A DNA stretch of 64,000 nucleotides from Geomonas oryzisoli (GTDB lineage: Bacteria > Desulfobacterota > Desulfuromonadia > Geobacterales > Geobacteraceae), in contig NZ_CP076723.1 of the NCBI RefSeq assembly GCF_018986915.1, forward strand, positions 4,616,228 to 4,680,227, read 5' to 3'. The notes beneath the pieces were generated by a model. The model saw only the letters and a list, made by a program, of their open reading frames with translations. It was not told the origin of the DNA and made no database searches. Every line of letters begins with the position of its first letter. Position 1 is the first letter of the stretch. Below are positions 1 to 8,414 of this stretch, in pieces. A program made the translations under genes and the position numbers.

Positions 1-237
1 CCCCAGGAGTGCAGCGAGCACGTTGCCGACATACTCGCGGTTATGGGACAGGATGCGCCGGGTACGCTCCGGTGAAAAGTAGGAGCGGATCACCGCGACG
101 GCATAAACGATAGTAGTCAGAAGCAGGAAGATCTTGACCGTATCATAAATGAAGAAATCGAGAGCCTCGCCGAGCCGGCTTTTTGCATCGAGGCCGATGA
201 CCTGGAACACCAAGTAATCGGCTAAATTTTTCAGCAT
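1..237 (-). CDS. Permease, N-terminal part (YraQ/ArsP-like, DUF318), cut by window edge
   Basis: The 79 visible residues begin MLKNLADYLVFQVIGL and contain a hydrophobic segment (about residues 28-47) followed by YFSPERTRRIL and a second hydrophobic stretch starting VGNVLAALLG. This is the typical start of YraQ/ArsP-type permeases, polytopic inner-membrane proteins often found beside ArsR regulators and linked to metal or organoarsenical efflux. The start at 237 is supported by GGAGCC about 6 bases upstream. It lies downstream of the ArsR gene on the same strand, so co-transcription is likely. The substrate cannot be read from this fragment. Confidence 0.7.
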   Translation of the reverse strand, partial: MLKNLADYLVFQVIGLDAKSRLGEALDFFIYDTVKIFLLLTTIVYAVAVIRSYFSPERTRRILSHNREYVGNVLAALLG

Positions 238-249
238 CGGAGGCTCCTA

Positions 250-358
250 TCAGGACAAAGAGCAGCCACACCCGTTACCGGCGCCTTCGTTGTTCAGGCC
301 TGACACATTGAAGGTAGCGGGTGGCGGAGGTGTGGTCTCCTCGAACTGTTCTTTTCAT
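250..358 (-). pseudogene. Possible broken small CGC-ending peptide gene between arsR and the permease
   Basis: An ATG at 358 starts a frame that soon diverges. Dropping one A from the AAAA run at 352-355 would give a clean 35-residue peptide beginning MKEQFEETTPPPPATF and ending NGCGCSLS, with its stop 12 bases before the permease start. The length of 109 nt is three times 36 plus one. Cysteine-rich small proteins are common in ArsR/permease operons, but I do not recognise this one. No strong ribosome binding site is visible, so chance or a sequencing error is possible. Confidence 0.25.
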
Positions 359-372
359 CCGAATGGACGGAT
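357..372. promoter_or_regulatory. Inverted repeat, candidate ArsR operator (distal)
   Basis: ATCCG, six bases, CGGAT forms a perfect inverted repeat between arsR and the downstream genes. It extends into CGGATATAT, a word that also occurs in the arsR leader at 741-748 and flanks on the other strand. ArsR proteins bind short inverted repeats near their own promoters, so this may be a second operator. This is inferred from symmetry only. Confidence 0.35.
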
Positions 373-390
373 ATATCTCGACAAAAAAAA

Positions 391-729
391 TCAGGCGCAG
401 TGAGCACCTTCGGAAAAGGAAGCGAGGCGCTTCATGTCTTCCCCTACCACCGCGATGTCGGCCAATCGCTCTTTGAGCACCTCGGCCAGTTGTCGCTTCA
501 TGTCGTCATCTGTGGCGACGGTATAAAAGATCCAGACCCCTTCCCTACGGTCATTCACCCATCCCGCATTTTTCAGATAGGAAAGGTGCCTGGATACCGT
601 CGACTGCGGAAGTTGCAGCGTGGCGGTGACATCGCAGACGCAAAGTTCTCCGGAGTTGAGGAGCAGTGCTAATATGCGGAGGCGGGTTTCGTCTGCCAAG
701 GCTCTGAAATACTGAACGGTCTTTTTCAT
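391..729 (-). CDS. arsR: ArsR/SmtB-family transcriptional regulator
   Basis: The 112-residue protein is a winged-helix metalloregulator of normal family length. FRALADETRLRILALLL is the N-terminal helix pair, ELCVCDV (residues 28-34) carries the paired cysteines that bind As(III)/Sb(III) in classical ArsR proteins, and PQSTVSRHLSYLKNAGWV is the recognition helix. REGVWIFYTV fits the wing. The family represses its operon and releases DNA on metal binding. The downstream permease fragment on the same strand fits an efflux operon. The exact inducer is inferred from the CVC motif. Confidence 0.9.
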   Translation of the reverse strand: MKKTVQYFRALADETRLRILALLLNSGELCVCDVTATLQLPQSTVSRHLSYLKNAGWVNDRREGVWIFYTVATDDDMKRQLAEVLKERLADIAVVGEDMKRLASFSEGAHCA

Positions 730-732
730 GCG

Positions 733-757
733 GTCAATATATCCGGATGGGCGAATG
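733..757 (-). promoter_or_regulatory. arsR leader with ATCCGGAT palindrome, candidate operator
   Basis: Immediately upstream of the arsR start, an 8-bp perfect palindrome ATCCGGAT (741-748) sits within a TATATT-rich stretch, with CATTCG further upstream. The word CGGATATAT recurs inverted at 369-377, beyond the gene. The position fits autoregulation. Confidence 0.4.
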
Positions 758-866
758 TGTCAAGTGAAAAACTGGGATGGCTCCCTCTGTATGTACTCGT
801 GCACCAGGTCTGCGCAGTGTTTGCCTTCTGCCACTGCTCCTTCACCGGGTTCGCGGTCACGAGAGG

Positions 867-1286
867 TAAACTTAATGGGCCCGTACCAGTCTGCAACGAG
901 CACGTGCTGATCTCTGACCCGTCATCGACAACTTGCAACGTGCACGTGGTAATTTGTCATGCGCCCGTGCAAAAAAGAAACGTGTGCGTGTTAACTTGCA
1001 ACGCGTCCGTAGGAAGTTGAAACGCGCGCGTGCTAACTTGTAACGCGTCCGTAGGAAGTTGCAACGTGCCCGTGCTAAGTTACAACGCGCCCGTGCAAAA
1101 AAGAAACGTGCGCGTGCAAACTTGCAACGCGTCCGTATGAAGTCGCAACGTGCGCGTACTAACTTGCAATGTGCCCGTAGGAAGTTGAAACGCGCGCGTG
1201 CAATCTTGAAACATGCATGTGACAGCTTGAAACGTTGGCCCGGTAATCAGGGCCGCTGTGATGCAAATTAGAAACATGCACGACTA
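867..1286. repeat. Tandem array of about 19-20 copies of a 21-bp unit
   Basis: From 930 to 1286 the sequence divides exactly into 17 units of 21 bases, with consensus AACTTGCAACG then CGCCCGTGCT. Examples lie at 993-1013, 1035-1055, 1119-1139 and 1161-1181. Two or three weaker units precede it (888-908 clear, 909-929 poor, about 867-887 shortened). Units with AAGTTG and with AAAAAGAAAC also occur; the AAAAAGAAAC form appears at 972-992 and 1098-1118, 126 bases apart. Since 21 is divisible by three, one frame reads a basic heptapeptide LQRARAK. TAA in the 1035-1055 unit breaks that frame, so coding is doubtful. Confidence 0.9.
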
Positions 1287-1337
1287 GGGGAGGGGATGGT
1301 GCGCAGCTAATCGGTGGAAGAGCCGGTGGGAGACAAA

Positions 1338-1372
1338 CAAAGGGGGCACCTGAACGGTGCCCCCTAAAGTTT
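1338..1372 (-). terminator. Intrinsic terminator of the 144-aa hypothetical gene
   Basis: GGGGGCACC and GGTGCCCCC pair around a short loop. On the minus strand the hairpin is followed by a T-rich stretch (TTTGTTTGT). It lies about 70 bases past the stop of the minus-strand gene at 1444-1878. Confidence 0.7.
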
Positions 1373-1443
1373 TCGTTCATCCGGATTGTTAGCGCTATGG
1401 AGTGAGCGCCGACGGGCTAGCTTCCTGCGGTGGGACTACGTCA

Positions 1444-1878
1444 TCAGGAAGGAGACTGCGCACCGTCCTCGATGCTGGCATCTTCAGACGGTCCCTGCCC
1501 GCTCGACCTGGTGAGGTTCCTCCGTTCCTTGGTGAGATCGAACCCCGAAACGAGAAGTACCTCCGGATTACGAATGGCAGCCGCTTCCAACACCGAAGCG
1601 ATCTCGTCCATGTATTGAATTAACTGTGACTGGAGTATTTCTCGCTCGGTGATATCAAGCTTGCTGGAGTAGAGGGAGGCCCTTTGGTAGACCTCGTGGT
1701 ACTTTGCCGCCAGGGCCAAAAATAACTGCAGCAGTTCCGGATGCGCCGCCCAAACCGATCCGGGAATCCTCGGGTTGTCGGTCAGGCACTTCCACACCCT
1801 CAGCATGATGTTGTAGAACCTGCTCGGACTCTTGCATCGATAGCTTCTCAGGATCCTACAGTGCGGTTGCCGTACCAT
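1444..1878 (-). CDS. Hypothetical protein, 144 aa
   Basis: I do not recognise this family. The start at 1878 is supported by AAAGGAGG about 7 bases upstream, and a terminator follows. The N-terminus is basic and cysteine-containing (MVRQPHCRILRSYRCKSPSR). The middle (residues 45-105) is predicted helical (LLQLFLALAAKYHEVYQRASLY, then LQSQLIQYMDEIASVLEAAA). The C-terminus is polar and probably disordered. There is no signal peptide or membrane segment. The next gene on the same strand upstream is about 2.3 kb away, so it is probably transcribed alone. Confidence 0.6.
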   Translation of the reverse strand: MVRQPHCRILRSYRCKSPSRFYNIMLRVWKCLTDNPRIPGSVWAAHPELLQLFLALAAKYHEVYQRASLYSSKLDITEREILQSQLIQYMDEIASVLEAAAIRNPEVLLVSGFDLTKERRNLTRSSGQGPSEDASIEDGAQSPS

Positions 1879-2029
1879 CGCTACCTCCTTTACCCAGGCG
1901 GACTGGGTTGCCGGTTGCTGCGCCTCTGGATGTTAGAAAAAACACATCGAAAGTTTAAGCAGGCAACCTCCGTTTTCAAGTGGCAAGAGGACCAAAATCT
2001 CCAGTGCGTCTTTTCAAGGAACTAAAGCA

Positions 2030-2064
2030 AAGGGGACTGGCACCTGCGGAGCCAGTCCCCTTTT
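2030..2064. repeat. Dispersed hairpin repeat, GGGGACTGGC family
   Basis: GGGGACTGGC (2032-2041) pairs with GCCAGTCCCC (2051-2060) around ACCTGCGGA. Five related copies occur in this window, in both orientations and only between genes. This copy ends in TTTT, so it could also act as a weak terminator. Confidence 0.8.
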
Positions 2065-2121
2065 CGCTTGCGGGAGGAGGAGGGCGGTCTGAGAGATCTC
2101 CTCCGGAATTCTCTGATGAAC

Positions 2122-2150
2122 AAAAAAATGGGCCCGTTGCCGGGCCCCAA
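2122..2150 (-). terminator. Intrinsic terminator of the multiheme cytochrome gene
   Basis: On the minus strand GGGGCCCGG-CAA-CGGGCCC forms a strong hairpin followed by ATTTTTTTG. It sits 25 bases beyond the cytochrome stop codon. Confidence 0.8.
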
Positions 2151-2174
2151 TTGCAGGGAAAAACGGTGTGAAGA

Positions 2175-3746
2175 TTAGCCGGGAAGCAGGCCGATGCGAA
2201 GGTTGCGCTCGGGACGGGTGAAGCCGTGGCACATGGAGCAGTCGATCTGCTTATCCTTCACGTGCTTGTCGTGCATGCTGATGTAGTCCAGGGAATGCAC
2301 GTCCTTGAAGCTGTGGCACTGGGTGCAGGTGGCGGACGCGGTCCCCTTGATGCCGTACCCCATGGTGTTGACGAGCTTCAGCTGGGTGGCGGTGGCGTTG
2401 GGGTGGCAGCCGGCGCAGGCCAGGGTGTTGCCGGAGGCGACCGGGATCTGGTGGTTCAGCAGCTGGTACTCGTCGGTGGTGACGGTGGTGTAGGGGGTGC
2501 TGCTGGCAAGCCCGAGGTAGACGAGGCCGTCGCGCACGGCGTCGTCATAGAGGCCGGTGGCGAAGAACTTGGCGGTGGAGATGGGGACGATCTTGCCGTT
2601 GGCCAAGGCCTGGGCCGCGGTCTTGTATTTGAAGGGGTAGAGCTTGGTGCCGACACCGTCGGTGATGGCGCCCACCGGACGGGATACCTTGTAGGCGCCG
2701 GTCGCGGTGTCGAGGACGGCGCTGTTGAACGCGTTGTTGCCCCAGCTCTTGCCGTTCCAGAATGCGTATTTCGGGATCAGGTTGTTGGCCTTGGTCGGCA
2801 CCGGCTCGTAGCGGTTCAGCGTGGCGTTCCACTCCGCGGAGACCCAGGTGCGGTGGGTTTCGGTGGCTTCGCTGGCGGCGGAGTCGCTGGCGTTCTTGGC
2901 GTATTTCGCGAGGTGGCAGGACTGGCAGGCGACGCGGGCCTGGTGCCGGTTCACGTATTCGTTGCCGTGGCTTGCCGTGGTGCTGGTCTTGGTCGGGTGG
3001 CAGGTGGAGGTGGCGCAGGCGATCTGGGTGGTGCTGTCCTGCGGCCGGAGATCGGTGCCGCGGCCGGCGACCCGGTGCGAGCTGAAGGTATGGCAGGCCT
3101 GGCAGGCGAGGTTGCCGCCGTTGCCGGTTGCCATGTGGGTGTCGTAGAGGACGTCAGCGGTGGTCCCGCTGGCAAGGGCGATGTCGCCGCGCTTCACCGC
3201 GTCGCCGCCGCCCGCCTTGGCGTGGCAACCCAGGCAGTTCTTGCGCACCGGCTTGATGGCGGCTTTCTGGACCACGAGGTTCATGTTGAGCCCGGCCGCC
3301 GGCTCGAAGAGGCCGGTGCCGGCGTTACGCACGCGGGAATAGGGGGCGTTCACAGTGTCGTTGTGGCAGATGAGGCAGTCGATGGCGGCAAGCTGCGCGG
3401 CGGACGGGTTGCTGGTGGCCACCGGCTTCGCCCCGGTGCCGACGTGGCAGGCCCCGCAGGGACCCCAGTTCCCTTGGATGTTGATGCAGTAGGCGTTGAG
3501 GGCGCTGGAGCCGTCGGTGGCGTCGATCTTGCCCTGGGTGGCCGGGCCGGTGGTCATCTCCGCGGCCGATCCCTTCCACTGGTAGTGGACCGACTGGTAC
3601 ATGGCCTTCGCCTGCGTCGTGTGGCACGAGCTGCACATGCCGTATCCCGTCCAGGTCAGTGTCGGGTGGGTGAGGCCGAGAGCGGTGCCGGCGAGAGCCA
3701 GCACCGTGCCGCCGATGCTGCACAGTGCTACGATCGTCTTTTTCAT
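2175..3746 (-). CDS. Secreted multiheme c-type cytochrome, about 10 hemes
   Basis: The 523-residue product starts at 3746, where AAAGGAGG precedes MKKTIVALCSIGGTVLALAGTA, a signal peptide; a longer upstream frame lacks such support. Nine CXXCH motifs are visible (CSSCH, CGACH, CLICH, CLGCH, CQACH, CQSCH, CAGCH, CTQCH, CSMCH) plus one CX4CH (CATSTCH), giving up to ten covalent hemes. The N-terminal half, with SVHYQWKG, NAYCINIQ and CGACHVGTG, recalls octaheme tetrathionate-reductase-like cytochromes. No membrane anchor follows the signal. It is probably a periplasmic or extracellular electron carrier or a redox enzyme. It has its own terminator and is likely monocistronic. Confidence 0.9.
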   Translation of the reverse strand: MKKTIVALCSIGGTVLALAGTALGLTHPTLTWTGYGMCSSCHTTQAKAMYQSVHYQWKGSAAEMTTGPATQGKIDATDGSSALNAYCINIQGNWGPCGACHVGTGAKPVATSNPSAAQLAAIDCLICHNDTVNAPYSRVRNAGTGLFEPAAGLNMNLVVQKAAIKPVRKNCLGCHAKAGGGDAVKRGDIALASGTTADVLYDTHMATGNGGNLACQACHTFSSHRVAGRGTDLRPQDSTTQIACATSTCHPTKTSTTASHGNEYVNRHQARVACQSCHLAKYAKNASDSAASEATETHRTWVSAEWNATLNRYEPVPTKANNLIPKYAFWNGKSWGNNAFNSAVLDTATGAYKVSRPVGAITDGVGTKLYPFKYKTAAQALANGKIVPISTAKFFATGLYDDAVRDGLVYLGLASSTPYTTVTTDEYQLLNHQIPVASGNTLACAGCHPNATATQLKLVNTMGYGIKGTASATCTQCHSFKDVHSLDYISMHDKHVKDKQIDCSMCHGFTRPERNLRIGLLPG

Positions 3747-4149
3747 CCTTGCTTCCTCCTTTGGGTAGTGGCTGCGACCATCCGTGCGGACGGTGCAGGA
3801 AAACACGTGCGTTGCTTGCCAAGGGATGCGCGACGGAGGAAATAGCATGACCCATACCAGCGGGACGCTTACGGGGGGAGATAAGGAATAGTGATTTTCC
3901 TATAACCGTGCCTAACGCGGGATTGCGGTTGAGTGAGGGAAGGGTAGCTTTAGAAGGTTGTAATTTTGGATGCGAAGTCGGGGGGGAAGACACCCTTTTT
4001 TGGGGGAAATTACCCACCTTGGTTGGGTTAAACACCCTAGCGGTGAGCGTGCCGTCCTGGCTGGAAAAGGTGGGGTACGGACCAGGTCCAAGCGGCTGGA
4101 AGAAGGGCCAGGCGACGTCGCCCGGCCCTTCTCGGTTTTTTAGGGGATT
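3747..4149. other. Intergenic region upstream of the cytochrome gene
   Basis: About 400 bases without a credible gene. It contains the cytochrome ribosome binding site, a small inverted repeat ACCCA/TGGGT near 4012-4028, and a terminator-like hairpin at 4104-4141. I looked for a c-di-GMP (GEMM) riboswitch, common upstream of Geobacter cytochromes, and did not find its conserved core. Confidence 0.5.
4104..4141 (+). terminator. Terminator-like hairpin between convergently spaced units
   Basis: GAAGGGCC and GGCCCTTC pair around a GC-rich loop, followed on the + strand by TCGGTTTTTT. The neighbouring gene ending here is on the minus strand, so this may act in both directions: the minus-strand side has an A-tract before and only a weak T-run after. 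Confidence 0.45.
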
Positions 4150-7117
4150 TCAGTCCCGGCTGGTGCGAATCGGCGCGAGGTTGACCGCCATGCAGGCGAT
4201 CTTTGTTGGCGACACCGGATAGATGTTGAGGTGCAGGTCGAGCTGGGGCTCATCGGTTTTGACCTCCTGCACCTGGATCCGGCCGCTCTCTATGACGCTG
4301 CGGCAGCCGCTTACCAAGGCCTCCCCGACAACCGGCGCCAGCAGCGGCAGCACATCCTCCAGGCGCTTGCCGGAGAGCGCTGCTCCCTGCACCCCCAGGA
4401 GCTTCTCGAAGCCCGGGTTGGCCGGATGGAAACGGTACCGCTCGACCGAGCCTGGGGCTTTGGCGTCGGCCTCCAGCAGGGCGAAGCCGTGCGGCATGCC
4501 GTTCATCAGAGTGCACACCTGGCGGTGGTTTTCCTCGAGCTGCTGCTCCAGGCACTTCTCCACGGTGATGTCGGAGAAGGTGATCACCACGCCGTTGGTG
4601 ATGTTATCGAGGTTGCGGTAGGGCTTGATGCGCACGCTGAACCAGCTTCCCTCGCCGGCCGGCGCCTTGTGTTCGTACGGGGTCAGTGTCTCGAGCACCT
4701 TCTTGGCGTCCTTGAGCAGGTCGGGGTAGTCGAGCTGGCTCACGATGTCGGACAGCGGCCGCCCCACGTCGCTGGGGATCAGCTTGAACAGCTGCTGTGC
4801 GCCCTTGGTATAGAGACGCACATGGAGATCGGTGTCGAGAAAGACTGTGATCACCTCGGTGCTGTCCAGAAGGTTCTTCATGTCCGAGCTCATCCGGGAC
4901 AGCTCGTCCACCTTGGCCTGCTGCTCGGCGTTCACCGCCTGCAGTTCCTCGTTCATGGACTGCATCTCTTCCTTGGAGGTCGTGAGCTCCTCGTTGGTCG
5001 ATTGCAGCTCCTCGTTGGTAGACTGCAGCTCCTCGTTCATCGACTTCAACTCTTCCTGGGAACTCTGCATCTCCTCCCGGAAGGAACTGATCTCGTCGCG
5101 CCGCTGCTGCAGTTCCTGCTCGAGTTCCGTGATGCGGGCGTCCGACGCGGAACCGGACTTGACGCCGCGCGGCTTCTTCAGTTCCGGCACCGGGGGGACG
5201 TCCTTGAAGATGATCATGGCCATCCCCCTGAGGGCATCCGGGTTCTCGATCCTTTGCACGATCAGGTCGACCAGCTGCGTGCTGCCGTTGGTGCCGACCT
5301 TGGCCCCCTTGACCATCACCGGGGCTTGCTGCCGCAACGCCTTCTGGAAGGCGCTGGTCAGCTCGAAGCGGAGCCCGTCCCGGGCCATGGCAAACACGTT
5401 CCAGTTGGCGCGTCCCATGGCCGGTTCAAGGTACTTGCCGGTGCGTCCGTTGATGTAGACGATGTCACCCTGGTCGGTGACCAATACCGCCGGGGGAGCG
5501 TACTGTTGCAGGATCAGTTGGTCCACGAGGGACTGCAGGTTGACCGGCGATTTTTGCATTTCGGTTTCCTTGTTGGGGGAGGGCAACGGTGCGACGAAGG
5601 ACGAAGGGAAGGCGACCGGTTCGGTGCCCAGGAGGGCTTCTCCACGCCAGTACAGCCTGGACTTGCCCTGCACCGGCGTGAAGATGTCGCTAAAGTTGCC
5701 GATCGTCTCGGCGCTTCCCAAAAAGAGCACTCCGCCGGGGTTGATGCTGTAGTGGAACAGGGGGAACAGCTTCTTCTGCAGCTCGGGGACCAGGTAGATG
5801 AGCAGGTTGCGGCAGACCAGGATGTCGAGCTTGGTGAAGGGGGGATCCATGATCACGTTCTGGGTGGCGAAGGTGATCATGTCCCTGATGTCCTTCGTGA
5901 CCTGGTAGCCGTTGTCGACCTCGATGAAGAAGCGGCGCAACCGGTCGGCACTGACGTCGGCGCTGATGTTGGGCTGGAAACGCCCCAGGCGGGCCTTGTC
6001 TATGGCATTGACGTCGAGGTCGGTGGCGAAGATCTGCAGGGAGTAGTTAGCGTCAGGCTTCAGGCGCTCCAGTGCTTCCTTGAAGATGATGGCCAGCGAG
6101 TAGGCTTCTTCTCCGGTCGAGCATCCCACGGACCAGGCGCGCAGTGCCCCGCCGTTAGGGAACCGTTTCAGGAGCAGCGGGATCACCTCGTCGCGCAGCT
6201 GCGTCCAGGAGGCTTGATCCCTGAAGAAGTTGGTGACGCCGATCAGGAGTTCGTTGAAGAGTAACTGCACTTCCTGGGGGCTCTCCTGCAGGTAGCGCGC
6301 GTAGTTGGCGATCTTGTCGACCTGGTGGATCCCCATGCGCCGCTCGATGCGGCGGTACAGGGTGCTCTTCTTGTACATGGAGAAGTCGTGCCCGGTCCGG
6401 GAACGGAGCAGGATGAGCACCTTGTCCAGGGCGCTTTCCTCCTTGTGATCCAACTGCTGCTCGCGCCGGGGGAGCTGCAGCGAGTGCAGCAGGTACGCGG
6501 CTATCTTGCCGGGAAGGTGGTGGGGCGGCGCCACGATGTCGGCAAGTCCGGCGGAGATCGCGCTCTGCGGCATGCTGTCGAAACGCGCGGTCGAAGGTTC
6601 CTGGACCAGGACGAGCCCCCCCCTTCTCCTTGATGGCGCGCAGCCCCATGGTGCCGTCGGACCCCATGCCGGAGAGGATGACGCCGATGGCGCGTTCCTG
6701 GCAGTCGTCGGCAAGCGAGCGCAGGAAGAAATCGATGGGAAGGCGCAGCCCCCGGGACGCCGCGGGCTCGAACAGGTGCAGGACGCCGTGCAGGATGGAC
6801 ATGTCCTTGTTGGGCGGTATCACGTAAACCTGGTCCGGTGCCACGGGCATGTGGTCCGTGGCCTGGGTGACCGTCATGGTGGTCGCCCGCTGCAGCAGTT
6901 CCGGCATGATCCCCTTGTGAGTCGGGTCCAGGTGCTGGATCACCACGTAGGCCACGCCGCTTTTTTGCGGCACGTGCTGGAGGAAAAGTTCCAGAGCTTC
7001 CAGCCCACCGGCGGAGGCGCCGATACAGGCGACGGGAACCGGGCCGGGAGGGGCGGGGAGCGATGCGTCGTGGCTTGCCGTGCCATCCGTTTTTTGTTTG
7101 TTTACAGATTTTTTCAT
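4150..7117 (-). CDS. CheB-CheR-PAS fusion chemotaxis/sensor protein, frameshifted
   Basis: Two overlapping frames together encode one protein of about 988 residues. Domains in order: CheB methylesterase (about 28-210; GASAGGLEA serine motif, VIQHLDP, SGMGSDGT), CheR methyltransferase (about 225-470; WSVGCSTGEEAYSLA SAM motif, VCRNLLIYL), PAS (about 530-640), a coiled coil of repeated QSxNEELQSxNEEL (about 670-755), and two more PAS regions (about 765-870 and 890-985). There is no kinase domain at the end. The frame breaks at a run of eight G (6616-6623 on the + strand as C8). Seven G would restore EKGGLVLVQEP, the normal CheB reading. This is either a sequencing or assembly error, a real mutation, or a phase-variable tract. 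A divergent CheB-like gene lies upstream. Confidence 0.85.
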
Positions 7118-7282
7118 GAGCGTATCAATAACACTTTTCAGGCCATATCACAAATCCGTTTTTCATAGGATCAGTATCGGTTGGATCGTACTTTGCGGCC
7201 AGAGGGCGGAAGCACAGTATGACCCGATTGCTCTCAGGCCGATATCTGTTACTCTTAGCGGGGTTTTTGTTAGGAGGGGCTA

Positions 7283-8275
7283 ATGTATGATCCGCAAGCA
7301 GTGATAGTCGTGGGAGCCTCGGCAGGCGGCATGGAAGCATTCAGCCGCCTGGCGTCGGGACTGGATCCAGCATTGCCGGCGGCGATCTGCCTGGTGGTGC
7401 ACATCACCGGGGCGGAACCCACTGCGTTTGCCGCGCGCTTGAGCCGCAACGGCCCGTTTACTGCCGTGTTTCCCGGCGACGGTACCAGGCTCCAGGCAGG
7501 CTGCATCTACCTGGCGCCTCCGGACCGGCACCTGGTGCTGGCCGACAGCACGATCCGGCTCCTGTACGGTCCGCGCGAAAACTGGAACCGTCCCGCCATC
7601 GATCCGCTGTTCCGCTCCGCCGCGGTGCATTACCGCATCAGGACGGTAGGGGTGCTCCTGTCGGGCCTATTGGACGACGGGGTGGACGGGCTGCGGGCTA
7701 TCCAGAGCTGTGGCGGCACGACGGTGGTGCAGGACCCGTCGGAAGCGATGTACCCGGACATGCCGCAGAACGCCGTGCGACGCGGCTGCGCCGACCACGT
7801 GGTATCGCTGGACGCGATGCCGGAACTTCTGGCGAGGCTTGCGGTCTCCCCGCACGGCACGGAGCCGCCGGTGCCCGAGGAACTATTGCGCGAGGTGGCC
7901 TTCGTGGAGCAGGGCGCCGTCGCCTACCGATACGGCGCCCCCGACTGGCGGGAAACGACCCTCGCCTGCCCCGAGTGCGGAGGCCCGCTGTGGGACAAAG
8001 CGGGAAAAGGGGAGATGTACGGTTGCACCGTGGGGCACCGTTTCGGCTCCGACAGTCTCGCGGCACTCCAGGACCAGGGGATCGAGCAGGCCCTGTGGCA
8101 GGCGCTGAGGCTCCTCGAAGAGCGGGGTCAGCTGCAGAAACGGCTGGCGGATGACGAGTCGAGCCGGGGCCGCGTCACCATGGCGGAAAAATACCGCGAG
8201 CGCTCGGAGGAGTCCCTGTCAAACGCGGAGCGTCTGAAGCAGTTTCTGCAGCATCTGCGCGCCACGACGAACTAG
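7283..8275 (+). CDS. Stand-alone CheB-type methylesterase with zinc-ribbon tail
   Basis: The 330-residue protein has a CheB catalytic domain and no receiver domain. The serine motif GASAGGMEA (residues 11-19), the histidine in VVHITG and an aspartate in GLLDDGVDGL are present, although the usual GMGxDG is altered. After residue 210 a zinc-ribbon-like CPECGGPLW...CTVGH is followed by a helical tail. Family members demethylate or deamidate glutamates in chemoreceptors. TAGGAGGGG precedes the ATG. It is divergent from the CheB-CheR-PAS gene and lies just before a histidine kinase, so a shared signalling module is plausible. Confidence 0.85.
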   Translation: MYDPQAVIVVGASAGGMEAFSRLASGLDPALPAAICLVVHITGAEPTAFAARLSRNGPFTAVFPGDGTRLQAGCIYLAPPDRHLVLADSTIRLLYGPRENWNRPAIDPLFRSAAVHYRIRTVGVLLSGLLDDGVDGLRAIQSCGGTTVVQDPSEAMYPDMPQNAVRRGCADHVVSLDAMPELLARLAVSPHGTEPPVPEELLREVAFVEQGAVAYRYGAPDWRETTLACPECGGPLWDKAGKGEMYGCTVGHRFGSDSLAALQDQGIEQALWQALRLLEERGQLQKRLADDESSRGRVTMAEKYRERSEESLSNAERLKQFLQHLRATTN

Positions 8276-8414
8276 CAGGGCAGCCGTTTCTGTCATAGCC
8301 ATTCCGACGCCCTCTCAAGAAAATCGATAAGGGTTAAATTTTGGTTGCAGTTAATCTATTAATCCATTAATGTGCTCGCACATTTTAAAATTTACCTATT
8401 TGTTGGGTGGTCAC

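Noticed and set aside
1059-1271. 70-residue frame within the tandem array as a gene
   Set aside because: It uses a TTG start with no ribosome binding site, and the repeat frame is closed by a stop in the preceding unit.
930-1286. Tandem array as a possible CRISPR
   Set aside because: Units abut with a 21-base period and no unique spacers, and no cas genes are present.
2226-3845. 539-residue open frame opposite the multiheme cytochrome
   Set aside because: Gly/Val-rich shadow with no recognisable domain; the opposite strand has signal peptide, heme motifs and terminator.
3747-4149. GEMM c-di-GMP riboswitch upstream of the cytochrome
   Set aside because: The conserved core and tetraloop-receptor pattern were not found on the minus strand.
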